Assembly (NCBI GenBank): GCA_964247055.1
Contig: OZ176052.1
Location: forward strand, 496,001-560,000
Source of the DNA: Paragordius varius
Taxonomy: Eukaryota; Nematomorpha
Reading direction: 5' to 3'
DNA length: 64,000 nucleotides
Below, in pieces: positions 12,481 through 23,399 of this stretch (the stretch's first letter is position 1; each line of letters begins with the position of its first letter). The position numbers and the translations under genes are program-made. The notes under the pieces were generated by a model. The model was not told the origin of the DNA. It saw only the letters and a program-made list of their open reading frames with translations, and searched no databases.

Positions 12481-12492
12481 AATTTGTGTTTT

Positions 12493-12596
12493 TCAGCTTA
12501 ATATTAATACTACTTCTAAAGAGGTCCCTAATAACCTTATTTTTGGAGATTTTGGGGAGGATTTTCTAAACTTGCCTATCCATTCCCATCAGGTCA
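12493..12596 (+). pseudogene. U2 snRNA internal fragment
   Basis: Matches U2 from TCAGCTTAATAT through CTTCTAAAGAGGTCC, the Sm-like ATTTTTGGAG and TTGCCTATCC up to GGTCAA. The last stem-loop is lost. Similarity to U2 downstream flank resumes weakly at about 12680-12770 ('ggcaactccaaaaaataacat', 'tgacaaacatat'). Confidence 0.7.
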
Positions 12597-13960
12597 ATTG
12601 TTACAATAAAATATAGAAATTAAAAATAAATGTAGTGTTTTAACGAATATGTTATTTTTGTTTTAAAATTTTTAAATAATTTCAATAAAAGGCAACTCCA
12701 AAAAATAACATTATGGAGAGTATGTGATCAAAAATATTATGTCTAAATGACAAACATATTTAAAGGTATTGGTATAAAATAAAAAAATGAAAATGCATTC
12801 AATGTATGGATTAACTCATCATGATGGTATCATAAATCATTGTTTGCGCATTTTATAATTATTTACACATTTTTGCTTATCATGAATTTAGTATTATACG
12901 TTTCATTGGATATGTAATTAGAATCTGTGAAAAATGATATGCTAATCACTCCTACACTAAGGCGTGTAAAATGGTAAAAGGCGGTAAAGGTCGTCCTATG
13001 TGGACGTTATATTGGGAAAAAACCTTTTAAATTTTTTACTGAAATTTTTATAAATGCAAATTTTTGCAGATATATTTTATGTTATCATGTTTTAATTTTT
13101 TATTAACTGTAAATAGTGTTATTAAATTTGATTATTATATCAAAAGAGAATTAAAAAATACCGTACACAAGGTGCGCTTTGGAAAGGACATTGTTTATTT
13201 TTGCATCAGAGGTTTGTTATTGATTGAGCTGTTGATTATTGGTTCTAATTAATTAAAACGTTAACAATAAAAAACAATAATAATTTTACCCATATACGAT
13301 AACCTAAATAAAATTTATAAAAATAAACTTAACTTTTATTATGAATGGATTCATATCCGAGTTACAGTAAAACTTCATCATCTTTATATTGCACTCTTTA
13401 CAAAATGATACCCATATTCCTAAAGTATAGATAAAAAAAGTATATGGCTTTGGTGCGCACTTATCATATTCATAATGCAGACGATCTTGAGCGAATCGCC
13501 TGATTTCAAAAAATCCATGCGGTTTTGTCGTTTTCAGCTGACAACATCGATAGATACCACGAGGTAAAATACAAGATTTAAAAAGTTGGGTATTTAAATA
13601 GTGAAAGAAATGTGCGTTAATAAGATGGTTTTGTGTTTGTTAAATAAATTTTTAATTAAAAAACGGAAATAAAAGGAGGAAGAGTTGTAAAAAAACAAAA
13701 AAATGAGTGAGAGAAACAGCAATCAATTTTAAAAAAATTAATTTTTAAAAAATAGTTCATATCGAACTTCTCAACGCAATTTCTGTTACATTATTTGGTT
13801 CTATGGCTAAAATTAAAGTTTTATTAAAATCTATCTACATTGTAACCAGAAAAAGTGTTTTGTTTTGCAACATTCCGGTTTATTTATAAAATAATTATCA
13901 AGTATATTAATAAATTTTGATTTCTCGTATGTAAGTATTCCTCTTTTTTAATATTAAATT
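12597..13960. other. No gene seen
   Basis: AT-rich sequence. The first 170 bases carry degraded U2 flank. Open stretches are short and low in complexity, and no exon with convincing splice signals was recognised. Confidence 0.5.
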
Positions 13961-13965
13961 TTGAC

Positions 13966-14330
13966 AGTGGGGTTACTATCGACCCCAAAATTGAAGGATT
14001 AAAATGAATGTGTTATATCCAAGTGTTATATATAAAAATATATGTGATTTTTGTGTTACTATATGCATTTATATTCTAAGTCCAATTTTCCATGCTCTTA
14101 CCATTATAACTAGTGCAAACATTTCATCACCTTTTTATTGTTTCAACGCATTTCGTGGAATTTTTATAACCCAGAGCTTAAACTTAAAAAAATTACTGAT
14201 ATGAAAGTTGTTCAAGTTTATTGATTTATCAAACATTATGTTACGTATGGAAAAATCTTGTATTTTTTTAGTTTTTGTCTTCTAAATTCGTTTGGACAGC
14301 TTCAAAACACGGTTATAAACGTCTATATTT
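13966..14330. mobile_element. Degraded TTAA-type MITE pieces
   Basis: A GTGGGGTTACTATCGACCCC hairpin followed by 'attgaaggattaaaatgaatg' resembles an inverted family T1 end. Sequence at 14160-14330 ('tttttataacccagag', 'gacagcttcaaaaca') resembles family T2. This may be two overlapping relics. To 14820 nothing else is seen. Confidence 0.4.
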
Positions 14331-14819
14331 AAATTAAAAATAAAAAAATTTATTATGTTGAATTGGGTTAAAATATAACTAAGTTGTGTCTCTACGGGTA
14401 TATTTATATATTTTTAAATGGATGATTGTCAATTAATTAAAGTAGAATGTTATTTGCATTATACTTTTAATCCATTCGCCGCACTAAGACTTCTAATTGC
14501 AAAGATAAACTAAGAAAATAATCCTCATAACATGTTTTATATTTTATAATTTTAAATAACAAAATATAGGACTAGAAATTTATAAGCTTTTCTTTTTGTT
14601 GTCAATTATCTCAGTTATTTATTTTTTAACTATTTTCACTTTTTAAGGTGATAACTGGAAAGAATTAAGGGGTTTATTAATTATCAACTTGTAATAAAAC
14701 CGCTTATTGAGATAGTAAAAAAAATGCATTTTTGCGCTTTTTCTTTCTTTTAATCAATAATTATCTTTATTCTTTGCAAGATTAACAATCAGGCAATCAT
14801 TACTTACATATCTGTAAAT

Positions 14820-14958
14820 AAAAAAGGTAATAAATTTTAGGCCCCCACTCAAAATAGAAAGGGGGATTAAATTTACTATAAATTATATAAAAGGGCCCCT
14901 GTTTTGCCTTGGGCCTCTCCGCACTGCTCCTCCTAGCTCCCCGTAATTTCAATTTTAT
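14820..14958. other. G/C-run block, possible DNA-transposon remnant
   Basis: Contains 'aggcccccactc', 'aagggggatt', 'aagggcccctg' and 'ttgggcctctccgc' in an AT-rich background. Such runs are common at ends of some hAT-type elements, but no inverted repeat or target duplication was found. Confidence 0.25.
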
Positions 14959-14959
14959 G

Positions 14960-15850
14960 TATTGTTTGCGGCTTCAAGATCTTGTGAGATAGAAATATTT
15001 TCTTTTGATATAAATGCATTCCATTTTTTGTTTCGAATGTTAGCGTGATTTCTGAGGACACTGTTGTCTTGACCATATATGACAATAGACCCTGCGTTCT
15101 AAGGCTTTTCTGATCTCCATCCTTTCTCTATAATTTTTTATAAGAACCTTCAGCCTTGGAACAAATTGACGAGTCTGTTTTATTTCGTTATCTATGAACT
15201 CGAATTTGGCCATGATATTGGGCCATTGGGGTGTCTTTAGAGAAAGACTTCTGATGGTGTATGCCTAATTGCACTGTGTAGTTTTGATTCGATATCCTTA
15301 TAAATTGTTTCTATTGCTTTGTGTCTATGCATGTTTTCAGTTTTTATAAATTTAGGTTGCAGTAAATCTTAAAACTAATCCATTAACTTTAGACTCACTA
15401 AAATATGTTTATTAATATTATGTAACGTATTTCTGAATTTATGGATGTTAAATACGTCCCGTTATCAGTCACCGTTTATCTCAAGACCTAAATCTTTCCA
15501 TATTTTTTTAAGCAATTCAATATTTTGTGATGTTATTGATTTTAGTAATTCCACTTCAACCTATCTGATAGCACTATCAATCGCGATTAACCAAAAATAC
15601 CCCTCTATGGGCCCGGCTATGTCAAGATCAATCATCTCCCACAACGTGGTGTTGGGTCTCATTCTCACGTATAGGATTTACTTCATATTAGGTTTGTTCT
15701 TTTTACACGGTTCACATTATTCTTCAAAATTTTCTTGTTTGTAAACATGGCCAATATAAGGAATATCTCGCTTATTGTTCATCATTTGCAATCCGTCATG
15801 CCCAGTATGTTAGATACGTCCCGCTGTATGTCGGTATAAGTATTCTATCA
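14960..15850 (-). mobile_element. LTR retroelement fossil (Ty3/gypsy-like integrase region)
   Basis: The minus strand carries the remains of an integrase: a His/Cys zinc-finger region near 15750-15840, a catalytic-core region near 15400-15640, and a C-terminal part near 14990-15340. No LTRs, protease, RT or structural genes were recognised. It is a broken, old fragment with many breaks. A Ginger-type DNA transposon with a related integrase cannot be excluded. Confidence 0.6.
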
Positions 15851-15977
15851 TTCCCAAATAAAAGATTATAGTATATTAAGTTTTAATATTTATTTTGTAT
15901 TTCTAAATTTTATTTAAAACGTTTGTTCAACAAAATTTTGGTGCATTTTAAACACAATTAATATTTAACATGAATAT

Positions 15978-16546
15978 ATACCATTTACACTTCAAGAGTG
16001 TCCTTGAACACTTCAAGTTGGTCCTTGAACAATTCAAGTTGGTCCTTACAATTCAAGTTGGTCCTTGAACATTTCAAGTTGGTCCTTAAACACTTAAAGT
16101 TCCTTAAAAATTATAAATTTTGATTTAAGCAAAATTTTTGCATTTATTTTTTTATTTTATTATTTATTGAACTAATTTTCTTTTTTTATATATTTATTCA
16201 TTCAAAAAATTTAATTAAAAAACCACTATTTTGTTTCAAACTATTTTTTTCAATTGAACAAAATTATTGAGTTTTAAATGTTTTTAAGGAATAATTTTAA
16301 TTAATAACCCAGAAAACTTATATATTTTTTCATATCGTGTTTAAATCTTTTACATATCCCAAATTATTTTAAAAAATTATTAAAAATATACGGTTTCTCA
16401 AAAATTAAAAGTTATCGATTTAAAATTAATGTTAAATAATAGAAAATAGGTTAAAAAACAATAAAATAGATGAATTATTTACGATTTGATTGATAAAGGT
16501 TAAAAACAAAAAAGTCAAAGGACCAACTTGAACTTTCTACCATTTT
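15978..16546. mobile_element. Foldback element, family FA, copy 1
   Basis: The left end ATACCATTTACACTTCAAG is followed by tandem units of about 24 bases built on TTGAACA.TTCAAGTTGGTCC (about five units). The interior is AT-rich. The right end holds one inverted unit (GGACCAACTTGAA) and an eroded terminus. It lies just upstream of LINE copy E. Confidence 0.7.
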
Positions 16547-16559
16547 AACCACCAAATTT

Positions 16560-17872
16560 CAGAAAACAGTTGACTTCGCTCTGTCTCGTATATTTCAAAA
16601 TTTTCATCAAATAATTAGAAATTATTAATGTCTCCAATATTTCAGCTAATTTCGTACGGCATCGTGCGTCTCGGTCTCCTCTATAGGACTACTCCAATTA
16701 GCACTTTTTTATAAAAGGGTAACAACCTTAACATTAACCCATCCTCCTGCCGCCTTGTTCGAACTATTTAGTCTAAAAAAATTCTTCGTTTTTACATAGC
16801 CTTATCGCGCGTCAATCCCAAGCTCGCATCGAGGCGGCTTCCCTGCCCTAGACCAGTTCCTCTTTCAAAACATCCGGGGTAGGATTCAAAATTGAAGATT
16901 CATTGAATCAACTCAAATCTACACCCTACAAACACTCGTCCAGGTTCCCGCATCATCGCAATAGTGATGCTAGCGGCACCCACTTTACCACATATCTTTA
17001 ATCAGTGCTAAGATTTCTTACGAATAAATAGCTCACTATTACATCGTCTTTATGATTACTTTAAACATTTTTATGTTGCGTTGAAGTTTTGTCCGACTAC
17101 TCTTATCCGGCTACCCTTCCTCTTTATTATATTTAATAATAAATATCACGGTATTCATTTTCTAATTAACGTGACCTACCTTGATGAACGCAGGGGGGCT
17201 TTGGTCTCAACCTGTATCAATAAGGTGGACAAATACACCCTTGCTAATACCCTTATTGTCTCAAAACTCAACCGATGTCAAGATACTTCCGCTGATCTAC
17301 GGAAGTTTATGATAACGGTATTCCAAAAACGACCAACATCCGAAATATTTAACACCTTGTTACTTGATTTTCGGTTCAGAAGCCTGATGATTAGTTCAAC
17401 AATATGGCTCCTATAACAGCTCTGGTCCTAGTAAAATGGTAGCTATCAAAACCGTTTTTACAAGCGCCATGGCTAATTAAGTTCATTAGCCACAGCTTAA
17501 ACATCAACACAGCCAATCATTGCTCATCACCTCCAATCAGCAACACAGATGCTACTTGAACATAGCTCTGTTAGGGTGAAGCTTTGAACGAAACATTTAA
17601 CAAATCAAAACAAATATGCTGCAATCAGACCAACAACAGGATCAACCAATTCCCTTGGAGGAATTTTTCAACCCTGCTCGGGGTTTTTCATTCATATTTT
17701 TTTCCATGAGTGTTATTTTACATAAAACATTTTTACAAAATTTATTATAAAATAATCATAAATTCATGTTTCCATCCCATAATCCAGCATTCACCAATCA
17801 ACCTATGTAAAAAAATATTATATTTAACCTAACTGACCTTTTTTTAATGTATACATTGTAAATTAAATATAT
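16560..17872 (+). mobile_element. RLE-type LINE copy E, joined to U2
   Basis: Heavily decayed 3' half of the C/D subfamily. Recognisable traces include PYRASIPSSHRGGFPAL (compare ACPSQGRAIEATSLHKA in D), an endonuclease-region trace FLINVTYLDERRGALV, and the shared tail FRSLMISSTIWL. The 3' untranslated part with 'caacaacaggatcaacca' and 'ctcggggtttttc' matches copies C and D. It ends near 17872 against U2. Confidence 0.7.
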
Positions 17873-17967
17873 ATGTTTTATCACTTATAGCTGATACGGC
17901 CATTAAAGAAATCCATAATAATAAATAAATTTATTTTTGGAGATTTCGGGGAGGCGCTCACTTTGAT
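17873..17967 (+). pseudogene. U2 snRNA fragment beside LINE copy E
   Basis: TATGTTTTATCACTTATAGC then TGATACGGCC, AAAGAAATCCAT, TTTATTTTTGGAGATTTC and GGGGAGGCGCTC. It is truncated after GCGCTC by a foldback element, so the 3' stem-loops are missing. Confidence 0.75.
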
Positions 17968-17977
17968 CACTATATAT

Positions 17978-18675
17978 ATACCATTTAAATTTCAAATTCA
18001 CTCTTAAAATAAATTATAAAGTTTCGGCCAACTACAAGAGTGTCCTTGAACATTTTAAGTTGCTTGAACAATTCAAGTTGCTCCTTTAACTTTTTTGTTT
18101 TGTTTAATTTTTATCAATCAAATAGTAAATAATTCATCTATTTTATTGTTATTAACCTATTTTCTATTCTTTACATAAATTAAATCGATATCAATTGTTA
18201 ATATTTAACAAACCGTATATAATTATTAATTTTTTAAAATAATTCCGGATATTTATAAGATTTTAAAAAAATATACAAGTTTTCCGGGTTATTTATTGAA
18301 ATTTTCACTAAAAACATTTAAAAGTCAATAATTTTGTTTAATTGAAAAAAAAATAATTTAATGGTTTATCAATAAAAAAATTTTAAATATATAATAAAGA
18401 AAATTAGGGTAATAAATAATAAAATTAATGCAAAAATTATGGTTAAATCAAAATTAAATTTTAAGGACCAACTTGAAGTGTTCAAGGACCAACTTGAACT
18501 GCTCAAGGAACAACTTGTAGTGTTCAAGGACACTCTTGAAGTACAAACGGTATATCTTTGTGGCATAGTTTTTTATTTTTTCAGTAATAATTTAATTTAA
18601 AACATTTCATTTAAAATACAGTTGAATTGTTTGAGGGTGATTTGTTCAAGGGCAAATTTAAATCGTAAGTGGTAT
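17978..18675. mobile_element. Foldback element family FB with a nested family FA copy
   Basis: FB starts ATACCATTTAAATTTCAAATTC and ends TTTAAATCGTAAGTGGTAT. A family FA element (about 18030-18553) interrupts it, with CAAGAGTGTCCTTGAAC on the left and, on the right, tandem GGACCAACTTGAA.TGTTCAA units ending in 'cactcttgaagta'. The FB interior resumes at 18555 ('atctttgtggcatagtt'), as in the intact FB at 57095. The nesting shows FA is younger here. Confidence 0.75.
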
Positions 18676-18902
18676 AAATATTGGATTGAAGAGATGAAGC
18701 TTTAATTTAAGATGCGCAAAATAGAGGTCGTATTAAATGTAAAAACTGAGGGGAATAAATTATATTTTTACAAATGTGTTTAGGTGTTGCCATAATATAT
18801 TATATAAATGGAAGAATAAGAAAAAGGAACTAATACAAATCCTATATTGTTTAATACTATTAAGATAATAAATTAATTATATTTATGAAATGTTTGAATG
18901 TA

Positions 18903-19175
18903 CAGTAAAAATTGAAATTATACGGACAAAACGTAAAAATATAAAGACAAAATTTTTATTTCAAAAGACAGCCATATCGTTATAATTCTTAATTTATCCT
19001 AAAAATCATTAAACACAATTGTAAGATACATAATTGATTATGTTACTAATACACACATATATTTCATATTTTAAATTTTAAAACAACGAGTTATATTTAA
19101 AAAGTATGGTCTTTTGGAAAAAAATATCTGTCTTTATATTCTTACGTTTTGTCCGTATAATTTCATTTTTTACTG
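18903..19175. mobile_element. CAGT/TA MITE (family M), copy 1
   Basis: Flanked by TA. Left terminus CAGTAAAAATTGAAATTATA then CGGACAAAACGTAAA; right terminus is its inverse ending TTTTTACTG. Inverted repeats extend roughly 100 bases each, so almost the whole 273-base element can fold. CAGT ends with a TA duplication are typical of Tc1/mariner-derived MITEs. No coding capacity. Confidence 0.85.
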
Positions 19176-20040
19176 TAATGTGTATTGGTTTAGTTTTTAA
19201 ATATAATTTTTTATGAATGTGTTCTATACTTCTGAGATATAAAAGATGGTGCTGCTTCCTATTTGTTTGCATAAGCCATTCTTTATATGTCATCATCAAT
19301 ATTTTTTTTGTGCTTGTATTAGGGGTAGAATACTGTTGGTATTTATCATTTTTTTATTATAGTGAATAATTTCAAAAGGACAATGCATCTATTTCAAAGC
19401 AATTACCTTTAATATTAATTATATAAGGGTTGTTGTGTTGAAAAGGTGTGTTTTCATAAACTAATTTGGTGTTTTATAAATACAGGCATGCGTTATGCCT
19501 TTTTGTCCAGTGTGGTATTGAAGGCAATGGTTAAGCTGATGTGGAGTTTCATTTGCCTTGCCATTTTATTACCATGAGTTTTCATGTTTGGGCCACTATT
19601 CACAGGTAACAGTTTTCGGCGATTTTTGTGGATAAATCAGCCAGCCGGTTTTGACATGTATTTCCCGTCTGGATATGTTAATATATTGGTAATTTTTATA
19701 TTGAAACGTACATAATTTATTTTAGGGTGAGTTTGATATTCAAGAATGAATTCGTATTGTTCAAATAAGAAATTGAATTATTCACGGGTGAATTAGAGGT
19801 GTAAATGGTAAATCACTGAAAGAAAAAAGAAGTTGAAAAGGAAGGGCATTTATTGACTATGTAATACCATACTACTACGTTATATTCTTTCCCTTCATTA
19901 GTAAATAGTAAAAATAATTATTATTTGATGCGCATGGTAATGCTTACTCGTGCACCATGGCCCTTCGTTTCTTTTTTATTTTCAGTAATATTTATTTTTT
20001 ACTCCTAATATTAATTTCTTTACTACAAATATTCTTTTAT
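19176..20040. other. No gene; partial FB end at 19690-19813
   Basis: AT-rich sequence. At about 19500-19680 there are weak traces of LINE zinc-knuckle region (compare 'gtattgaaggcaatg' with 2607). The piece at 19690-19813, ending 'gaggtgtaaatggta', is the right end of a family FB element. Confidence 0.45.
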
Positions 20041-21150
20041 TTAATCCACTGTAATCCACCAGAATTGGTTTCACTATAGAAATAAGCGTTAGTTTCACCT
20101 TGCGGGAAAAATGTAAGGGACTTGAGATTTGTGCGAAGATGAGTCAATCAAAGATATATCTGATTATAGAAAGATTTCCAAACAAAGCTTTTGATGATTA
20201 GTCAGTAAACAGCTGTCGCATTTTTGCCAAGGAGTCATGAAAGAGAGGATACAATTTACCGATAAAAAAGCTAATTTGTATGGAACAATCAATCCAACAA
20301 GTTAACCCAAAAATAACGGGACTCATCGAGCAGGCATGGGGTTAGGTGATCGTTGCTAGAAAATTCAAATGGTCGTAAGCAGTTGGAGGCGGTTCATATT
20401 ATTTTAAAACCGATCGAATTAAGAGAGATTGAGTGAGTCTGACTGACTCCGGCTTCATGGCGTCAGGGCTATCTGCGATGATGGTAAGGTCGTCTGCGAA
20501 GGCCAAGCATGAGGTAAGGGGTTGATTGTTAAGGGCTACGACAATGGGATTAATGCAAAGGTTAAAAATTAGACCTGAAAGTGGGCACACCCTTGCTTAA
20601 TTCCTTTAAGATAGTGGATCGGGGGTCGGTAAGATTATCATCAATTAAAAGGGTTGATGAATTAAGTAAAATAAAGGTTAGAAGGCATTCAACCGGTGGG
20701 GGCAGACCGAGGGACCTTAAAAGTTGTGAACAGACAGGGTGGGGAATGGGTCGAAAACGGCGGAGATGTCTAATCATAAGAAAATGGATTGATGGTTCGC
20801 AGTTCGGGCTTTCGACAGGCGATTGGAATTGTAAAAATTAATGTTCAACACGCCATCAAAAGAGGAAAAAGCCTTTTTGTTGGAGGGCGATCAGGTTATG
20901 GAGGGACACATGGTGGCTAATGTGTTTATGAAGGATTTTTGTGAAGACGCGGTAAATAATGTTGGTGATAGCGATGGGGCGAAAGTTGGCCGGGTCAGAG
21001 GTGTTGCCTTCTTTATGAAAATTCGTGGAAATTCATGTATATATGAAGTCAAAAAAAATAATTTGGATGGATATCCCGCTACAAGCGTATTCAATCTATT
21101 CTAAGAAACAAACTTAAAAAATGGTTTGGAAATTTTATTTGAAAACAAAT
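20041..21150 (-). mobile_element. RLE-type LINE copy F
   Basis: Minus-strand RT fragment of a GC-richer subfamily. In order on the minus strand: FIKKATPLTRPTFAP (compare HKKGDTSDPSNFRP in G), [35 protein letters not shown], and [15 protein letters not shown], where ADD is the RT active site, then thumb traces such as GETNAYFYSETNSGGL near 20070. Several frameshifts separate the pieces. The endonuclease and 3' end are missing. It is opposed head to head to copy G. Confidence 0.8.
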
Positions 21151-21169
21151 TTGTGGATTTTTTTCCTAT

Positions 21170-22135
21170 AAGCCTGACGTGGTGTTGAGATCTTTGAATG
21201 CCTTAGACATAATCGATGCCAATATTTTTGACAAAAAATTAACAGGCCTTATTATTATCAAAAAGAAATTAAGAATGCCGCCTCTCAAGCCTTATTTTCA
21301 TCCTTTGTATCAACCAAATCATAGCTACATTAAATATCAAACCCCTGACTTCGGGCGCAGATGACCTTACCAAAATTTTTAAAACATCTCTGCCTGATAT
21401 TCCAGACTTGCAATCCTTTTCCATTTTAATCCATAAAAAAGGCGACACCTCCGACCCCTCCAATTTTCGCCCCATCGCAATTTCTAACATAATCTATCGA
21501 ATCTTTGCTAAAATCATCCATAAATTCCTCAGCCACCATGTAGCCCTCCACAATCTGATCGCCCCTCAACAAAAAGGGTTTTCCCCCTTCGACGGCGTGT
21601 TGGAACATAATTATTACATTTCCAACCGCTTGTCGAAGGCCCGAACAGCGAACCACCAGACCATCTTTCTATGGCTGGACGTTTCCGTCGCCTTCGACTC
21701 CATTCCCCTGCCTGTCTGCACCAAACTTTTAACGTCCCTTGGCCTGCCCCCACCCCTTGAAAGCCTTTTAAATTTTATTTTACTTAACTCTTCTACTCAA
21801 TTTTTAATCACCTTACCTACCCCCCATCCCCTATCTTAAAGGAATCAAGCAGGGGTGCCCTCTTTCCGGCCTAATCTTTAACCTCTGTATTAACCCCATT
21901 ATCGTAGCCCTAAACAATCGACCCCTCACCTCATGCTTGGCCTTCGCGGACGACCTTACTATCATCAGAGATAGCCCCGACTCTATGAAGTTATCTTCAA
22001 TTGATATAAAAATAATCCTAATTATAAATCGCACTCCAATGACTTAGGACCCATTCAATTATGTATCGACAACCATTCAATCCTTGATGGTGAGCCCCAT
22101 AATTTGGCAAACCTGTCAGGTTACTGATTGCTAGA
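21170..22135 (+). mobile_element. RLE-type LINE copy G
   Basis: Plus-strand RT fragment. A 143-codon open frame at 21408-21839 reads LIHKKGDTSDPSNFRPIAIS, QQKGFSPFDGVLEHNYYIS, LWLDVSVAFDSIP and LTSLGLPPPLESLLNFILLN. After a frameshift near 21835 come [18 protein letters not shown] and [15 protein letters not shown]. It ends near 22135 before the zinc knuckle, so it is truncated at the 3' side. Base composition is richer in C than its surroundings, suggesting a later arrival than A/B or a different subfamily. Confidence 0.85.
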
Positions 22136-22709
22136 TATAAACTCTCAAACTTTATTTTTTTATATCGATTTAATAACTCAGCCTATATCATAATTTAAAC
22201 AAAAAAGTGCTAGCATATACAATTATCAAAAATAAAACGGTTCAGAAATATTATAGTCCTGGTTCTAAAATATTTGTTCAAAACCACAATATTTATTAAC
22301 CAAAAGTTACAAATACTTGCCAAGTGTATAATAGAGACCAAGTTGAAAAATAAATTTATAAATAAAATTACACCATTGAAAAGTTACAAAAATAAAATAT
22401 ACTTATGTGTATTGTTCACAAAGATAAACAACTTGGCTTTCAAAATCAGAGTTCATTATCTTAATGCATTCATAGCGACCTGTAAGAGTAACAACTCAAC
22501 ATTTTGAATGATTCTCAAAATAATCTAGGTGATAAGATGATTTCCCATTCCATGAAAGATTTTGATTGTGTTGGGACAAAATTTAACTAAAAGATTCAAT
22601 TACACTCTTCGTTCATGTACATAACTAAAATATAACATAAAAATTTACCGGATGTTAAAATATTTTAAAATTTAAAACATGCGCGTTATAACCATATGTT
22701 CCAGATTTT
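22136..22709. other. No gene seen
   Basis: AT-rich sequence between LINE copy G and the next MITE. The short open stretch at 22274-22507 has composition like random AT-rich DNA. Confidence 0.5.
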
Positions 22710-23272
22710 TTAACACTTGGATACAACACACTCATTTTAGTCCTTCGATTCAAATTGGGGTAGTTGGATACCCCAGGCCTGTTTAAAATGAAATACTTCA
22801 AAAAGTATGGAAGGAATCGAAACCATGGCAAAATTTTGCACTTATATAACATTGATAAACCGAAATATATAAAAAAATTATTCAAACATACTTAATATCA
22901 CTTATTTTAAGCCAAAACCGAAATAAAAATTAAGGCAACGTGACATGTGTGCAATGATAAATTGAAAGATAATACAAAATAAACCGCTTTTTCTATTTCT
23001 ATCAATGTTAGATTAGTGTATTAGCTTTAATTTTACCCTCAAAATTTCTATCAATGTTAGATGTAGTGTATTAGCTTTAGTTTTACCCTTGAAATTAAAT
23101 GATGACTTTTCAAAACAAATTTTATATAGATATTTTGGCATATTTATACAATTTTTATTATGATAAAAGCATAAATTTAAATTGAGACCGTTTCCTTTAG
23201 TAGTTTTTAAGAAATCCTAACTGAAATTTAGTCTGGGGTATGTAGATATCCCGATTTGAATCGAAGTGTTAA
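22710..23272 (+). mobile_element. TTAA-flanked MITE, family T1, copy 2
   Basis: TTAACACTTGGATACAACAC at the left and TTTGAATCGAAGTGTTAA at the right, with TTAA on both sides, as in copy 1. Internal hairpins GGGGTAGTTGGATACCCC (left) and GGGGTATGTAGATATCCC (right). A short internal duplication around 22996-23070 repeats 'tctatcaatgttaga'. Confidence 0.8.
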
Positions 23273-23399
23273 TAGAAGTGGTAAATTAAAAATGACAGCT
23301 CTGTGTGAAAAAAAGGGATCAATAAAATGATCCATATATGTGGATTATTTCGAAATATTATTTACTGGTGTAAAGGCCCCAAATTGACGGCTAACGGAA

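Noticed and set aside
15445-15744. Plus-strand 99-codon open frame
   Set aside because: It is the antisense of the integrase fossil on the minus strand.
5692-17967. U2-derived SINEs or retrocopies
   Set aside because: The fragments begin at one internal position next to LINE 3' ends, and the flank beyond the U2 3' end matches the intact locus. RNA-derived copies would start at nucleotide 1 and lack the flank.
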